Shown here: positions 8,650 through 16,699 of the stretch, piece after piece
How positions within the stretch are numbered: position 1 is the stretch's first letter
Layout of the letters: each line of letters opens with the position of its first letter
Notes under the pieces: model-generated
The model's input: only the letters and a program-made list of their open reading frames with translations
Database searches by the model: none
Told to the model about the DNA's origin: nothing
Made by a program: the position numbers and the translations under genes
Assembly (NCBI GenBank): GCA_029549985.1
Contig: JAKPIB010000039.1
Coordinates: forward strand, 1 to 38,780
Length of the DNA: 38,780 bases
Direction: 5' to 3'
Source: Bacillota bacterium
Lineage (GTDB): Bacteria; Bacillota; Clostridia; Caldicoprobacterales; DTU083

Positions 8650-9138
8650 ATGATCAGATCATTCCCGCCGATAGTCGATGAAAACTGCCGCGTGCTCATC
8701 CTGGGCACCATGCCGAGCATAAAGTCGCTGGAAAAGGCGGAGTATTACGGACATCCCCAAAATCATTTCTGGAAGCTGATCTACGGTCTCTTTAACAGGA
8801 CTCCGGATAAGGAGTACAGTAAAAGGCGCGCCTTTTTACTGGAGCATCATATTGCATTATGGGACGTACTGAAATGCTGCGACCGGGAAGGCAGCAGCGA
8901 CAGCGCCATAAGAAACCCTGTCCCCAATGACATCCCCGGCCTGCTGTCGGATCATCCGGGCATCAGGGCTGTGTTTTGTGACAGCGTGAAAGCAGAGGAG
9001 CTGTACAACAGGTTCATCAGGGACAAGGTTTTGGACTACTGTATCGCATATCACAGGCTTCCATCGCCTAGCCCGGCCAGGGTGATGAAATGGCAGGACA
9101 AGCTCGAGGAATGGAAGATCATATTGAAATATCTGTGA
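8650..9138 (+). CDS. DNA-deoxyinosine (hypoxanthine) glycosylase, UDG family 6-like
   Basis: Removes deaminated adenine (hypoxanthine) from DNA and starts base excision repair. The N-terminal LILGTMPSIKSL and YYGHPQNHFW match the signature of the hypoxanthine-DNA glycosylase group of the uracil glycosylase superfamily. Asn38 in HPQNHFW is the likely catalytic or water-binding residue. The C-terminal LPSPSPAR replaces the more usual LPSTSPAN loop. The length of 162 is normal. It has its own promoter and is followed after 24 bases by an HD hydrolase gene. A mismatch-uracil activity as in Mug is possible, but the NHFW motif favours the deoxyinosine group. Confidence 0.85.
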   Translation: MIRSFPPIVDENCRVLILGTMPSIKSLEKAEYYGHPQNHFWKLIYGLFNRTPDKEYSKRRAFLLEHHIALWDVLKCCDREGSSDSAIRNPVPNDIPGLLSDHPGIRAVFCDSVKAEELYNRFIRDKVLDYCIAYHRLPSPSPARVMKWQDKLEEWKIILKYL

Positions 9139-9162
9139 TGTATTTGGAGAGGGGTGATTGGG

Positions 9163-9726
9163 ATGAGCATTACGCCAACTAGAGATAAAGCATTGGAGCT
9201 GTTGACCAGGTACAACAAAAGTGAAAGCCTTCTGAAGCATGCTCTTGCTGTTGAAGCTGTTATGAGGCACTTCGCCGGAAAACTAGGTGAAGATGTGGAG
9301 AAGTGGGGCATAATAGGCCTTATACATGATGTGGACTATGAAATGTACCCTGATGCGCATTGCATCAAAGCGCGGGAGATCCTTGAAAGCGAAGGCTGGC
9401 CCGAGGATTATATCCATGCCGTCCAGAGTCATGGCTATAAAATTTGTACAGAAGTCAGGCCGGACCATACAATGGAAAAGGTACTCTACACTATCGATGA
9501 GCTTACAGGTCTTATCACTGCCACTGTACTGATGCGCCCTGATAAAAGGATAGAAGGTCTGGAAGTCAGGTCGGTCATAAAGAAGTGGAAGCAGAAGAGC
9601 TTTGCCGCAGGTGTCAACCGGCAAATAATAGAGGAAGGCGCACAGATGCTCGGAATGCAGCTATATAATATCATTGAGGATACGATCAAGGGCATGCAAA
9701 AGGAAGCTTCAGCTCTTGGTTTATAG
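9163..9726 (+). CDS. HD-superfamily hydrolase (COG2316-like)
   Basis: Metal-dependent phosphohydrolase fold. A histidine in LLKHALAVE (about residue 26) and the HD pair in GLIHDVDYE (about 55-56) mark the site. The C-terminal KKWKQKSFAAGVNRQIIEEGA and the ELTGLI segment are typical of a widespread predicted hydrolase group of about 185 residues. The start ATG at 9163 is used because GGAGAGGGG lies at proper spacing; the GTG at 9154 overlaps that site. It is in an operon with the upstream DNA glycosylase. The substrate is unknown. Confidence 0.85.
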   Translation: MSITPTRDKALELLTRYNKSESLLKHALAVEAVMRHFAGKLGEDVEKWGIIGLIHDVDYEMYPDAHCIKAREILESEGWPEDYIHAVQSHGYKICTEVRPDHTMEKVLYTIDELTGLITATVLMRPDKRIEGLEVRSVIKKWKQKSFAAGVNRQIIEEGAQMLGMQLYNIIEDTIKGMQKEASALGL

Positions 9727-9768
9727 ATCAGGCATTTTCAATTCTGCAACATAGGGGAGTAGATAAGT

Positions 9769-11364
9769 ATGCGAAAAATCATCCGGCTGGTTGCTACAGC
9801 CCTTATTTTTTTTGTGCTTATTGGATGCGTATCATGTAATCGGACCGGCAGTACAGATAATGGTCAGAACGCAACCCATACCCCGGGCTTGGGCCCGACA
9901 GCAGATCCAGTTGACACACCTGTCCCGGACCCGTCAGATGGTCCATCGACAGGCCCGTCAAATAGTCCGACCGCGGATCCGCATAATGGCACACCAGACC
10001 CGACTGATGATCCCGGACCTGGTCCAACGTCAGGGCCGACAGATACTACAGGGCAGGAACCAACAGTCGTTCCGACGGGTGCTCCGGGCGGAAGCAAAAT
10101 CGATGACCCATCCCTGACATATGACAAGGTCGAACTGAAGGTTTCCGGCTATCTGAACACTGTTACCTCTTCTCAGATCAAGCTGCCTGATTCATTCAAG
10201 GGTGTCACGGTATACGGATATTCGATGAAGCTGGGCGACCGGTTCATACCTGCAGAAATGAGTATCAAAAACAATGTACTATACATATACCCTGCAGAGT
10301 ATCTGAAGGATGGAAGCTACTATTCAATAAGGATCTTTTCAGAAGAAAAGCAATATGAGCTGAAGCTAAGGGCTTATGATGTGAAAGCTATAGATTTTTC
10401 CAAGGATTCCTTGTTCCTGATACCGGCAAAGCCTGAAAAAGGGTTCAACTATCCGTATTATCTAAGAGTCCCGCGAGGTGCGGACAAGAGCGCATATAAA
10501 CGGCTGATCGTAGAGCCAAACAACTCGGGACGGGTCAGCGATGACCTGGAGCTGCACAGGGAGCTGGCCAAAAGGGATGCCCAAGGCGCATGCCTGGGCG
10601 CATCAACGGCAGAGGTGCTTGCCATGCCCTTTATCATGCCTGTGTTCCCAAGGCCTCTGACTGAGTTCTGGGACAACTACTACCACACTCTGTCGAGAGA
10701 TGTTATGGAAAAGACATCGGGCGACGGGAAAAGAGTAGACCTGCAGCTCATTGCGATGATAAAGGATGCACAGGAGCTTCTGGCAGCGCATGGCCTGGTC
10801 CTTGAAAAGAAAGTATTCATGACCGGTTTCTCGGCTTCAGGCCAGTTTGTCAACAGGTTCACCGTATTGCATCCTGAGTGGGTCAAGGCTGTCTTCCATG
10901 GCGGCTTCACCATGTATCCCACTGACAGGTTGGGCGGCAATACACTGTATTTCCCCTTGGGCACAGCAGATATAAAGGAGCTGACAGGGAAGCAGTTCAA
11001 CCTTGCAGAGTATAAAAAGGTTTCACAGTTTGTATTTACTGGCGATCAGGACAAGAATGACAAGATCAATGAGACAGCAGAGGACTACAATGCATATGAT
11101 GCCAGGGTGATGCATGATCTGTACCAAACCGAGGATTGCATGGTCATATGGCAGAAAAAAGAGCAGTATATGAACAGCCTGGGCTTTGGCGGCAATATCC
11201 AGTTCCATGTGTATGTGGGGATAGGACATGGTATACCTCCTGCGTCGTTGCATGATGCCGTGAGATTTTTCAAGGCCAACCATGGAGCAAAAATAACGAA
11301 AATCGATGCCATTGAAGATGCATGGTACTTTGACAGCAACGAATACTGGAATTCCGGTAGATAA
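9769..11364 (+). CDS. Secreted alpha/beta-hydrolase lipoprotein with Pro/Thr/Asp-rich linker
   Basis: The signal peptide ends in a lipobox (LIGC, Cys20). A linker of about 85 residues follows (24-110), rich in Pro, Thr, Asp, Gly and Ser, which should hold the catalytic part away from the membrane. Residues about 115-215 form a beta-rich domain shared with the next gene, then an alpha/beta-hydrolase domain follows. The nucleophile elbow is GFSASG with Ser355. The second small residue is Ser rather than the Gly of the classic GxSxG. A late GIGHG gives the probable catalytic histidine. This elbow is usual in related clostridial hydrolases and likely means an esterase or peptidase-like activity at the cell surface. 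A paralogue follows immediately. The substrate is not evident. Confidence 0.82.
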   Translation: MRKIIRLVATALIFFVLIGCVSCNRTGSTDNGQNATHTPGLGPTADPVDTPVPDPSDGPSTGPSNSPTADPHNGTPDPTDDPGPGPTSGPTDTTGQEPTVVPTGAPGGSKIDDPSLTYDKVELKVSGYLNTVTSSQIKLPDSFKGVTVYGYSMKLGDRFIPAEMSIKNNVLYIYPAEYLKDGSYYSIRIFSEEKQYELKLRAYDVKAIDFSKDSLFLIPAKPEKGFNYPYYLRVPRGADKSAYKRLIVEPNNSGRVSDDLELHRELAKRDAQGACLGASTAEVLAMPFIMPVFPRPLTEFWDNYYHTLSRDVMEKTSGDGKRVDLQLIAMIKDAQELLAAHGLVLEKKVFMTGFSASGQFVNRFTVLHPEWVKAVFHGGFTMYPTDRLGGNTLYFPLGTADIKELTGKQFNLAEYKKVSQFVFTGDQDKNDKINETAEDYNAYDARVMHDLYQTEDCMVIWQKKEQYMNSLGFGGNIQFHVYVGIGHGIPPASLHDAVRFFKANHGAKITKIDAIEDAWYFDSNEYWNSGR

Positions 11365-11417
11365 GCAAATGCATCATGGCTCAGGATATTTCAGGTATGA
11401 AACAGGAGGCAGATAAT

Positions 11418-12740
11418 ATGAAAATAAGGACCAGGATATGGTTAGCTGTTGTTGCAGCTGCTATCATACTGATGACTATTTCTGTTTTCGCATACTCTAC
11501 TTCAGCCTTTGAGACTATAAAGGCAAATGGATCTCTATACTCAACCAAGGAATCTGTCCTGACCCTGCCGGCGACGATAGCAGAAGCTGATGTTGCAGGC
11601 ATATCCCTGGAGGATGCATCCGGCAGTATGCAGGCATCGGAATTCCGCTTCGAGGGCAGCAGGCTTTATATAAAGCCTTCAAGGGATTTGATCGGCGGCA
11701 AGGTCTATACGATAAGAATATTCACAGGCAGCAGGAAGAGGTATCAGATAAAAGCAACGGCAAAGGATGATATCGTTATCAGCAACAGTAAGAACAGTGT
11801 GATCAAGATATCCGCAAAGCCCGACAAAGGATACAACTATCCCTATTACCTGCTGATACCTAAGGGCACCTTTGAGGACACATCAAAGAAATACCTGGTC
11901 GTTGAGCCCAACAACAGCGGATATCCATCGGATTCACTATTGTTCCATGAGATCGATGTGAGGATCTGCATGCGGGACTATGGCACCTGGTCCGGCGGTG
12001 CGGGCGGATATCAGGTCGCCACAGAACTAAAGACACCGCTGCTGATGCCCGTGTTCCCTCGCCCAACATCCGAGGACGGCGCCGGGATCTACACCCATGC
12101 CCTGGACAGAGAGGCTATGACGATAAAGGGCAAGCCCTATGAGAGAGTCGATCAGCAGCTTATCGCCATGATAGATGATGCCAGAGGGCTGCTGGCAGAG
12201 TATGGTATAGCGCTTGAGCAAAAGGTGTTTATGGTAGGCTTCTCGGCTTCCGGGGATTTCGTAAACAGGTTTACAGTGCTGTATCCGGAGCTGGTGAAAG
12301 CAATTGCATCCAGTACATCGACGATATTCCCTGCAGCTTCGTATGAAGGCGTTACCCTCAAGTATCCGCTGGGTATTGCGGATATCAAAAATTTCACGGG
12401 CAAACCCTTCAATGACGCAGAGTTTCGGAAGGTAGCAAAATATATATATACCGGGGACCAGGACAGGAATGACGGTGTAACAGATGAATGGGATAAGAAC
12501 GGGAAAGAATATGTGGCTGCGATGCGCAAGCTGTTCGGAGCAGAGCTTTTCCCGGACAAGTGGTATAAAAAGATAGATATAATCAATGACCTGGGATATG
12601 GTGAAAGCTATCAGTTCCATATATATAAAGGAATAGGGCATTCTATCAGCTCAGGCATGTTTGATGATATAGTCAAATTCTTTAAAGCAAATATGGGAAG
12701 TGAAATAAGAAAGATAACCCCAAAGGAATATGCAAACTAA
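11418..12740 (+). CDS. Secreted alpha/beta hydrolase, tandem paralogue
   Basis: Clear paralogue of the preceding gene without its low-complexity linker. Shared blocks include KPDKGYNYPYYLLIPKG, VVEPNNSGYPSD, LLMPVFPRP, GFSASGDFVNRFTVLYPE and the late GIGHS. The elbow serine is at about residue 276. An N-terminal hydrophobic segment (about 6-28) with no lipobox cysteine acts as a signal peptide or anchor. AGGAGG stands eight bases before the ATG at 11418, which is preferred over 11376. It lies 53 bases after its paralogue, so a duplication within one operon is likely. Two copies, one lipid-anchored with a stalk and one not, suggest different surface locations or substrates. Confidence 0.82.
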   Translation: MKIRTRIWLAVVAAAIILMTISVFAYSTSAFETIKANGSLYSTKESVLTLPATIAEADVAGISLEDASGSMQASEFRFEGSRLYIKPSRDLIGGKVYTIRIFTGSRKRYQIKATAKDDIVISNSKNSVIKISAKPDKGYNYPYYLLIPKGTFEDTSKKYLVVEPNNSGYPSDSLLFHEIDVRICMRDYGTWSGGAGGYQVATELKTPLLMPVFPRPTSEDGAGIYTHALDREAMTIKGKPYERVDQQLIAMIDDARGLLAEYGIALEQKVFMVGFSASGDFVNRFTVLYPELVKAIASSTSTIFPAASYEGVTLKYPLGIADIKNFTGKPFNDAEFRKVAKYIYTGDQDRNDGVTDEWDKNGKEYVAAMRKLFGAELFPDKWYKKIDIINDLGYGESYQFHIYKGIGHSISSGMFDDIVKFFKANMGSEIRKITPKEYAN

Positions 12741-12843
12741 TGCCTGTTGCATTACCCTTGTGTATATGTTACATTAACTATACGTGACATTATGTAAACT
12801 ATACAAAAGTTGCACAGGTGGTAATTGCAAGGGGGTTTACTCA

Positions 12844-14073
12844 ATGGAGATCACCAGGCTTTTGGATATAGAGTCCAAGGGCTGCTTTGATTTTTTTCTG
12901 GCTGAAGCCAACAAGGATATGGATAGTCCGGGCTTTGGGCTGATAAGGGACAGAGCGCCGGACTTTTATGATATAGCAAGCATAGCGTCGACAGGCTTTG
13001 GCCTGACAGCTTACGCAATTGGGTCAGAACGGGGCTGGATCTCCCGTGACCAGGCCAGAAAGCTTGCATCCGCCAGTCTGGATACCCTGCTGTATAAGGC
13101 GGAGCACACCCACGGGTTTTTCTATCATTTTATGCATATGGACACGGGCAAAAGATACGGACGCAGTGAGGTCTCTGTGATAGACACTGCTATTGCCGTA
13201 TGCGGTGCTATTACGGCCGGCGGGTACTTTGGTGGGGAGGTTGCAGAGAAGGCTGCACAGCTTTATGGACGCATTGACTGGAATTGGTTCAGGGACGAAG
13301 GCAAAAACCGGTTCTACATGGGGTATACATCGGAAAAGGGCTTTTCCGGCTGGTGGGATTTTTATGCAGAGCAGCTTATGATGTATATATTGGCTGCAGG
13401 CTCTGATACCCACCCGGTGCCCGGCGACATGTTCTATTCCTTCAACCGGCGCATAAGCAGGGATACGAAGCCAGAATTCATACATTCCTGGTTTGGCTCT
13501 CTTTTTACCCATCAGTTTTCCCATGCCTGGATAGATTTCAGGAACAAAACTGATAAATGGGGAGTGGACTGGTTTGAAAACTCGGTACGCGCATCAATCG
13601 CCAATCGGGAATACTGCATACGCATGAGGACCTATTTTAAAACCCTGCATGCCCGTTCATGGGGGCTGACTGCCTGTGAAGGGCCCTGGGGCTATCAGGG
13701 CAGATACGGGGCAGCACCTTCCGCCCTGGCCAACGATGAGCACATTATCGACGGCACGGTGCCACCTGCGGGCGCTCTGGGTTCGATCGTGTTTACGCCC
13801 GATGAGAGCATGGAAGCCCTATTCTACTATTACAGGGAACATCCCGGGCTGGTTGGCCGGTACGGGCTCAAGGACGCATACAATCTTGATGTGTCACCTG
13901 CCTGGTATTCACCTTATGTGATCGGTATAGACAAGGGCATAACCCTGCTGATGATCGAAAACTACCGGTCAGGCCTTGTGTGGGACCTGTTCATGAGCAA
14001 TGAAAACGTAAGGAAAGGCATCAAGGAAGTGGGCCTCAGTGACAAGTACTCGATGGCCACAGCCCTGGCCTAG
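12844..14073 (+). CDS. Glycoamylase-domain protein, GH144-like
   Basis: An (alpha/alpha)6-barrel protein with the PF10091-type pattern. Recognisable are SIASTGFGLTAYAIG, HTHGFFYHFMHMDTGKRYGRSEVSVIDTA, FRDEGKNRFYMGYTSEKGFSGWWDFYAEQLMMYILA, SLFTHQFSHAWIDFRN and ARSWGLTACEGPWGYQGRYGAAPS. This domain occurs in GH144 endo-beta-1,2-glucanases and in cyclic beta-1,2-glucan synthases. I chose the ATG at 12844 over 12784 because the GGGGG-type site lies just ahead and the domain begins directly. No signal peptide is seen, so this copy should be cytoplasmic, unlike the secreted hydrolases before it. A cytoplasmic glucan-processing role is an inference. Confidence 0.8.
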   Translation: MEITRLLDIESKGCFDFFLAEANKDMDSPGFGLIRDRAPDFYDIASIASTGFGLTAYAIGSERGWISRDQARKLASASLDTLLYKAEHTHGFFYHFMHMDTGKRYGRSEVSVIDTAIAVCGAITAGGYFGGEVAEKAAQLYGRIDWNWFRDEGKNRFYMGYTSEKGFSGWWDFYAEQLMMYILAAGSDTHPVPGDMFYSFNRRISRDTKPEFIHSWFGSLFTHQFSHAWIDFRNKTDKWGVDWFENSVRASIANREYCIRMRTYFKTLHARSWGLTACEGPWGYQGRYGAAPSALANDEHIIDGTVPPAGALGSIVFTPDESMEALFYYYREHPGLVGRYGLKDAYNLDVSPAWYSPYVIGIDKGITLLMIENYRSGLVWDLFMSNENVRKGIKEVGLSDKYSMATALA

Positions 14074-14089
14074 GATCCCTTCTCCATGG

Positions 14090-14120
14090 TTGTACAAATA
14101 AGGTATTTTTATAGTATAAT
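14090..14120 (+). promoter_or_regulatory. Probable promoter for the PAP2 gene
   Basis: TTGTAC at 14090-14095 and TATAAT at 14115-14120, with a 19-bp spacer that is longer than ideal. Confidence 0.55.
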
Positions 14121-14159
14121 GGTCACATAAAGATACTTTGTTTCGGGGGTGTGATCACA

Positions 14160-15041
14160 TTGGAGATAATGGCGGAAGTGATGGAGTTCGCAGTATCACT
14201 GCGCAATCCTGTCCTGGATTTCATCTTCACCTTGATAACCATGATAGGCGAAGACATATTCTTTATCTTGGTAGTAGCCTGTTTTTACTGGTGCCTGGAC
14301 AAGGACTTCGGCTACAAGCTGGGCTTCGCCTACTTGACCAGTGGCTTTATAAACATGTGGATAAAGGAGCTGATGCGGATCCCCCGGCCCTTCGAAGTGC
14401 TTGACATAGAACCGATGCGCATTGAGACTGCCGGTGGCTATTCCTTCCCCAGCGGACATACTCAGCAGGCATCTGCGCTGATCATGTCGCTGATGATGAA
14501 GCTCCGGAAAAAATGGCTTTACATTGCTGGTACTGTCGCGATATTCCTTGTAGCATGTTCCAGGATCTATCTTGGCGTCCATTGGCCTTTTGATGTCCTG
14601 GCGGGGATTGCAGCAGCCTTTCTTTGTGTTATGTATTCCAACTGGCTGTACGACCTGTCAAAAAAGAAAAACATGCCGGAGCTGCTTGCTGCCCTTATCA
14701 TACCAACGATCGCAGGCATGTTCTTTTTCCAGACGGAAACCTATTTCAAGGTCGCAGGGACTGTAACAGGCCTGTGGCTGGGTTATATCGTGGAAACAAG
14801 GTTCATTGGCTTCAGGACAGAAGGGCCGGTATGGAAGCAGGTCATAAAATATGTCGTAGGTTTGGCAGGTCTGCTGGTCATCAAGGAGGTTGGCAAGCTC
14901 GTGCTGCCTGACAGCCTGCTCAGTGACTTTATCAGATACTTCATCATGGGTATATGGATGACCATCATTGCACCGCTTTTGTTCAGGTTCACCCTTGGTG
15001 AGGTCAGGGCGGCTGCGCCAAGGGATATAAATGCCATATAA
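14160..15041 (+). CDS. PAP2-family membrane phosphatase
   Basis: Integral membrane phosphatidic-acid-phosphatase type 2 enzyme, acting on lipid or polyprenyl phosphates at the outer face of the membrane. All three motifs are present: KELMRIPRP (KxxxxxxRP), YSFPSGHTQ (PSGH) and SRIYLGVHWPFD (SRxxxxxHxxxD). About eight membrane helices are seen. The extra C-terminal half is typical of the larger clostridial members. The start is probably TTG at 14160, ten bases after GGGGGT; GTG at 14151 and ATG at 14169 are alternatives. The stop is only five bases from that of the convergent gene, with no terminator between. The substrate could be undecaprenyl pyrophosphate or another lipid phosphate. Confidence 0.9.
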   Translation: MEIMAEVMEFAVSLRNPVLDFIFTLITMIGEDIFFILVVACFYWCLDKDFGYKLGFAYLTSGFINMWIKELMRIPRPFEVLDIEPMRIETAGGYSFPSGHTQQASALIMSLMMKLRKKWLYIAGTVAIFLVACSRIYLGVHWPFDVLAGIAAAFLCVMYSNWLYDLSKKKNMPELLAALIIPTIAGMFFFQTETYFKVAGTVTGLWLGYIVETRFIGFRTEGPVWKQVIKYVVGLAGLLVIKEVGKLVLPDSLLSDFIRYFIMGIWMTIIAPLLFRFTLGEVRAAAPRDINAI

Positions 15042-15046
15042 GCGAA

Positions 15047-16678
15047 TCAGAGATGGTTTATGTCCTTTCCCAGCTCCTTGAGCATATTGACATACAAAAT
15101 CAGCTCTTCCCGGGAGGTCACATTGAGCTTGGCGTAGATCCGCTTGCTGTGGGTCTTGATCGTGTTGATGCTGAGGTAGAGGATATCAGCGATCTCCTTG
15201 GCGTTCAAGCCCTTGGCGTAGAGGTTGAACACATTGCGCTCCGCAGGGGACAGCTTGTTGACGTTCTCAAGGAATTCGTCCAGCATTACGATTGAGCTGT
15301 CCTGGACTCCTCCGCTTCTGGCGAGCTCTTTTCGACGTGACATGAGATATGCTATAAGGTCATCTATTTCAATGATCCTTGTTTTTGGTACAGAATCAAA
15401 GTCATCGGACTTTATTGCGTCTATCCCCACCGAAATGGGCTGGATAAACTTACGGCTCAAAGCATAGGAAACGACCATGCCGGCTATGACCAGCATTACC
15501 AGTCCGAAATACAGGGTGGTATTGAGCCTGGAGATATGGCCCACCATGTCCTCCCTGGGGACCAGCACGGCAGTTGCCCACTTATCTGCGGCGAAGACCG
15601 AATTGTCGGGATATAGGCGGATTTCCTTGTGCTTGCCCAGATAGATCTTGTCATCCTGCTGCTCATATACCCACAGGCTGCCGCTCATATCGGCAAGCTC
15701 CAGCCTCGGGCTGCCTGAGGAGTAGGTCCTGGCTGAGTATCCACCTGCAAAGAGGGAATTGCTCATGTCGAGATACTTGCCATGATAAGGGGACAAGGTG
15801 CAGAAGATCCGCCTGAAGATGCTCGTATCAGGCATATATGAAAGCTTGAACAGCATAGAGCTCACTTCAAAGCCGCATACGCCGAAAACATCTCCGTTGG
15901 AGTCTACAAGCGGGACAGAGATCAATATGACCTCTTCACTGGTACCTGGCAGGAGGAAGGCAGGGGTCCAGTAATATAGCTGTGAAAGTGACTTATCCCT
16001 GTGTTCAAGGGCTGCCTGAAAGGGGATATGATAGTAGGCGGCATCGCTGATATCGAATTCCATCTTCCATTGGGTATGAAGGGCGAATCCCCTTTCCCTG
16101 CTGACCGAGGGATAACCCCGCAGGGTCACGATAGTCGGCGACGAGGAGCTTATGATATTAGGCTCCATATTTTTTATGTAAAGTCCTGCCTTTGAACTTT
16201 GCGCAAAATCCAGCAGGGGGTTTATGGTTGCGTCCAGGATGAAGAATACCCCGCTGCATTTTGATGTCAGAAGGTAAAAGTATGCATTATCGAACTGGGA
16301 ATCCGTTATCCTCTCCAAATATTCAGGATGAGCGGCAAGCTCAGCCGGAGCGATCGACAGCTTGTTCAGCTCATGCTCTATACCCCTGGACAGAGATCTT
16401 GAAAACTCCACCGCTTGAGCCGAAAGCTGGCCAAGATTTTTGGACATACCCTGGTAGACATGATTCAGCTCTTTGGTCAACAAGGTTTCGCTTTCCAACA
16501 GGCCGGCAGTAAACTTGCCGGTCGCCAGGAGGACCGCAATGACCCCGAGTATCATGGTCAAGACCAGGACAACAAGGAAGAGAAATAGTTTAATGCGCAT
16601 TGACATGTTCAATGCGCTTAATTTCTTAGAGGCGTATTCAAATTTGCTTACAATTGCCTGGCGGCTGGGGCTTTTCAC
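15047..16678 (-). CDS. Membrane-anchored LuxR-type transcription factor with extracellular sensor domain
   Basis: 543 residues with an unusual layout. A short basic cytoplasmic head is followed by membrane helix 1 (about 30-52). A large extracellular domain (about 53-388) has Cache-like features, including the strand-turn ISVPLVDSNGDVFGVCGFEVS. Membrane helix 2 spans about 389-409, and a HAMP-like linker with QPISVGIDAIKSDDF follows. The C-terminal LuxR/GerE helix-turn-helix spans 476-543 (LSPAERNVFNLYAKGLNAKEIADILYLS and NTIKTHSKRIYAKL). No kinase, receiver or cyclase lies between, so signal and DNA binding are in one chain tied to the membrane. It begins 21 bases after the solute-binding protein gene and should be co-transcribed with it. 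The DNA target is inferred. Confidence 0.85.
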   Translation of the reverse strand: MKSPSRQAIVSKFEYASKKLSALNMSMRIKLFLFLVVLVLTMILGVIAVLLATGKFTAGLLESETLLTKELNHVYQGMSKNLGQLSAQAVEFSRSLSRGIEHELNKLSIAPAELAAHPEYLERITDSQFDNAYFYLLTSKCSGVFFILDATINPLLDFAQSSKAGLYIKNMEPNIISSSSPTIVTLRGYPSVSRERGFALHTQWKMEFDISDAAYYHIPFQAALEHRDKSLSQLYYWTPAFLLPGTSEEVILISVPLVDSNGDVFGVCGFEVSSMLFKLSYMPDTSIFRRIFCTLSPYHGKYLDMSNSLFAGGYSARTYSSGSPRLELADMSGSLWVYEQQDDKIYLGKHKEIRLYPDNSVFAADKWATAVLVPREDMVGHISRLNTTLYFGLVMLVIAGMVVSYALSRKFIQPISVGIDAIKSDDFDSVPKTRIIEIDDLIAYLMSRRKELARSGGVQDSSIVMLDEFLENVNKLSPAERNVFNLYAKGLNAKEIADILYLSINTIKTHSKRIYAKLNVTSREELILYVNMLKELGKDINHL

Positions 16679-16699
16679 AACCGGCCAATCCTCCTCGAG

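Noticed and set aside
9860-10100. Tandem repeat array in the stalk-coding region
   Set aside because: The codons are Pro/Thr/Asp-rich and alike, but there is no fixed repeat unit, so I treat it as a low-complexity linker rather than a defined repeat.
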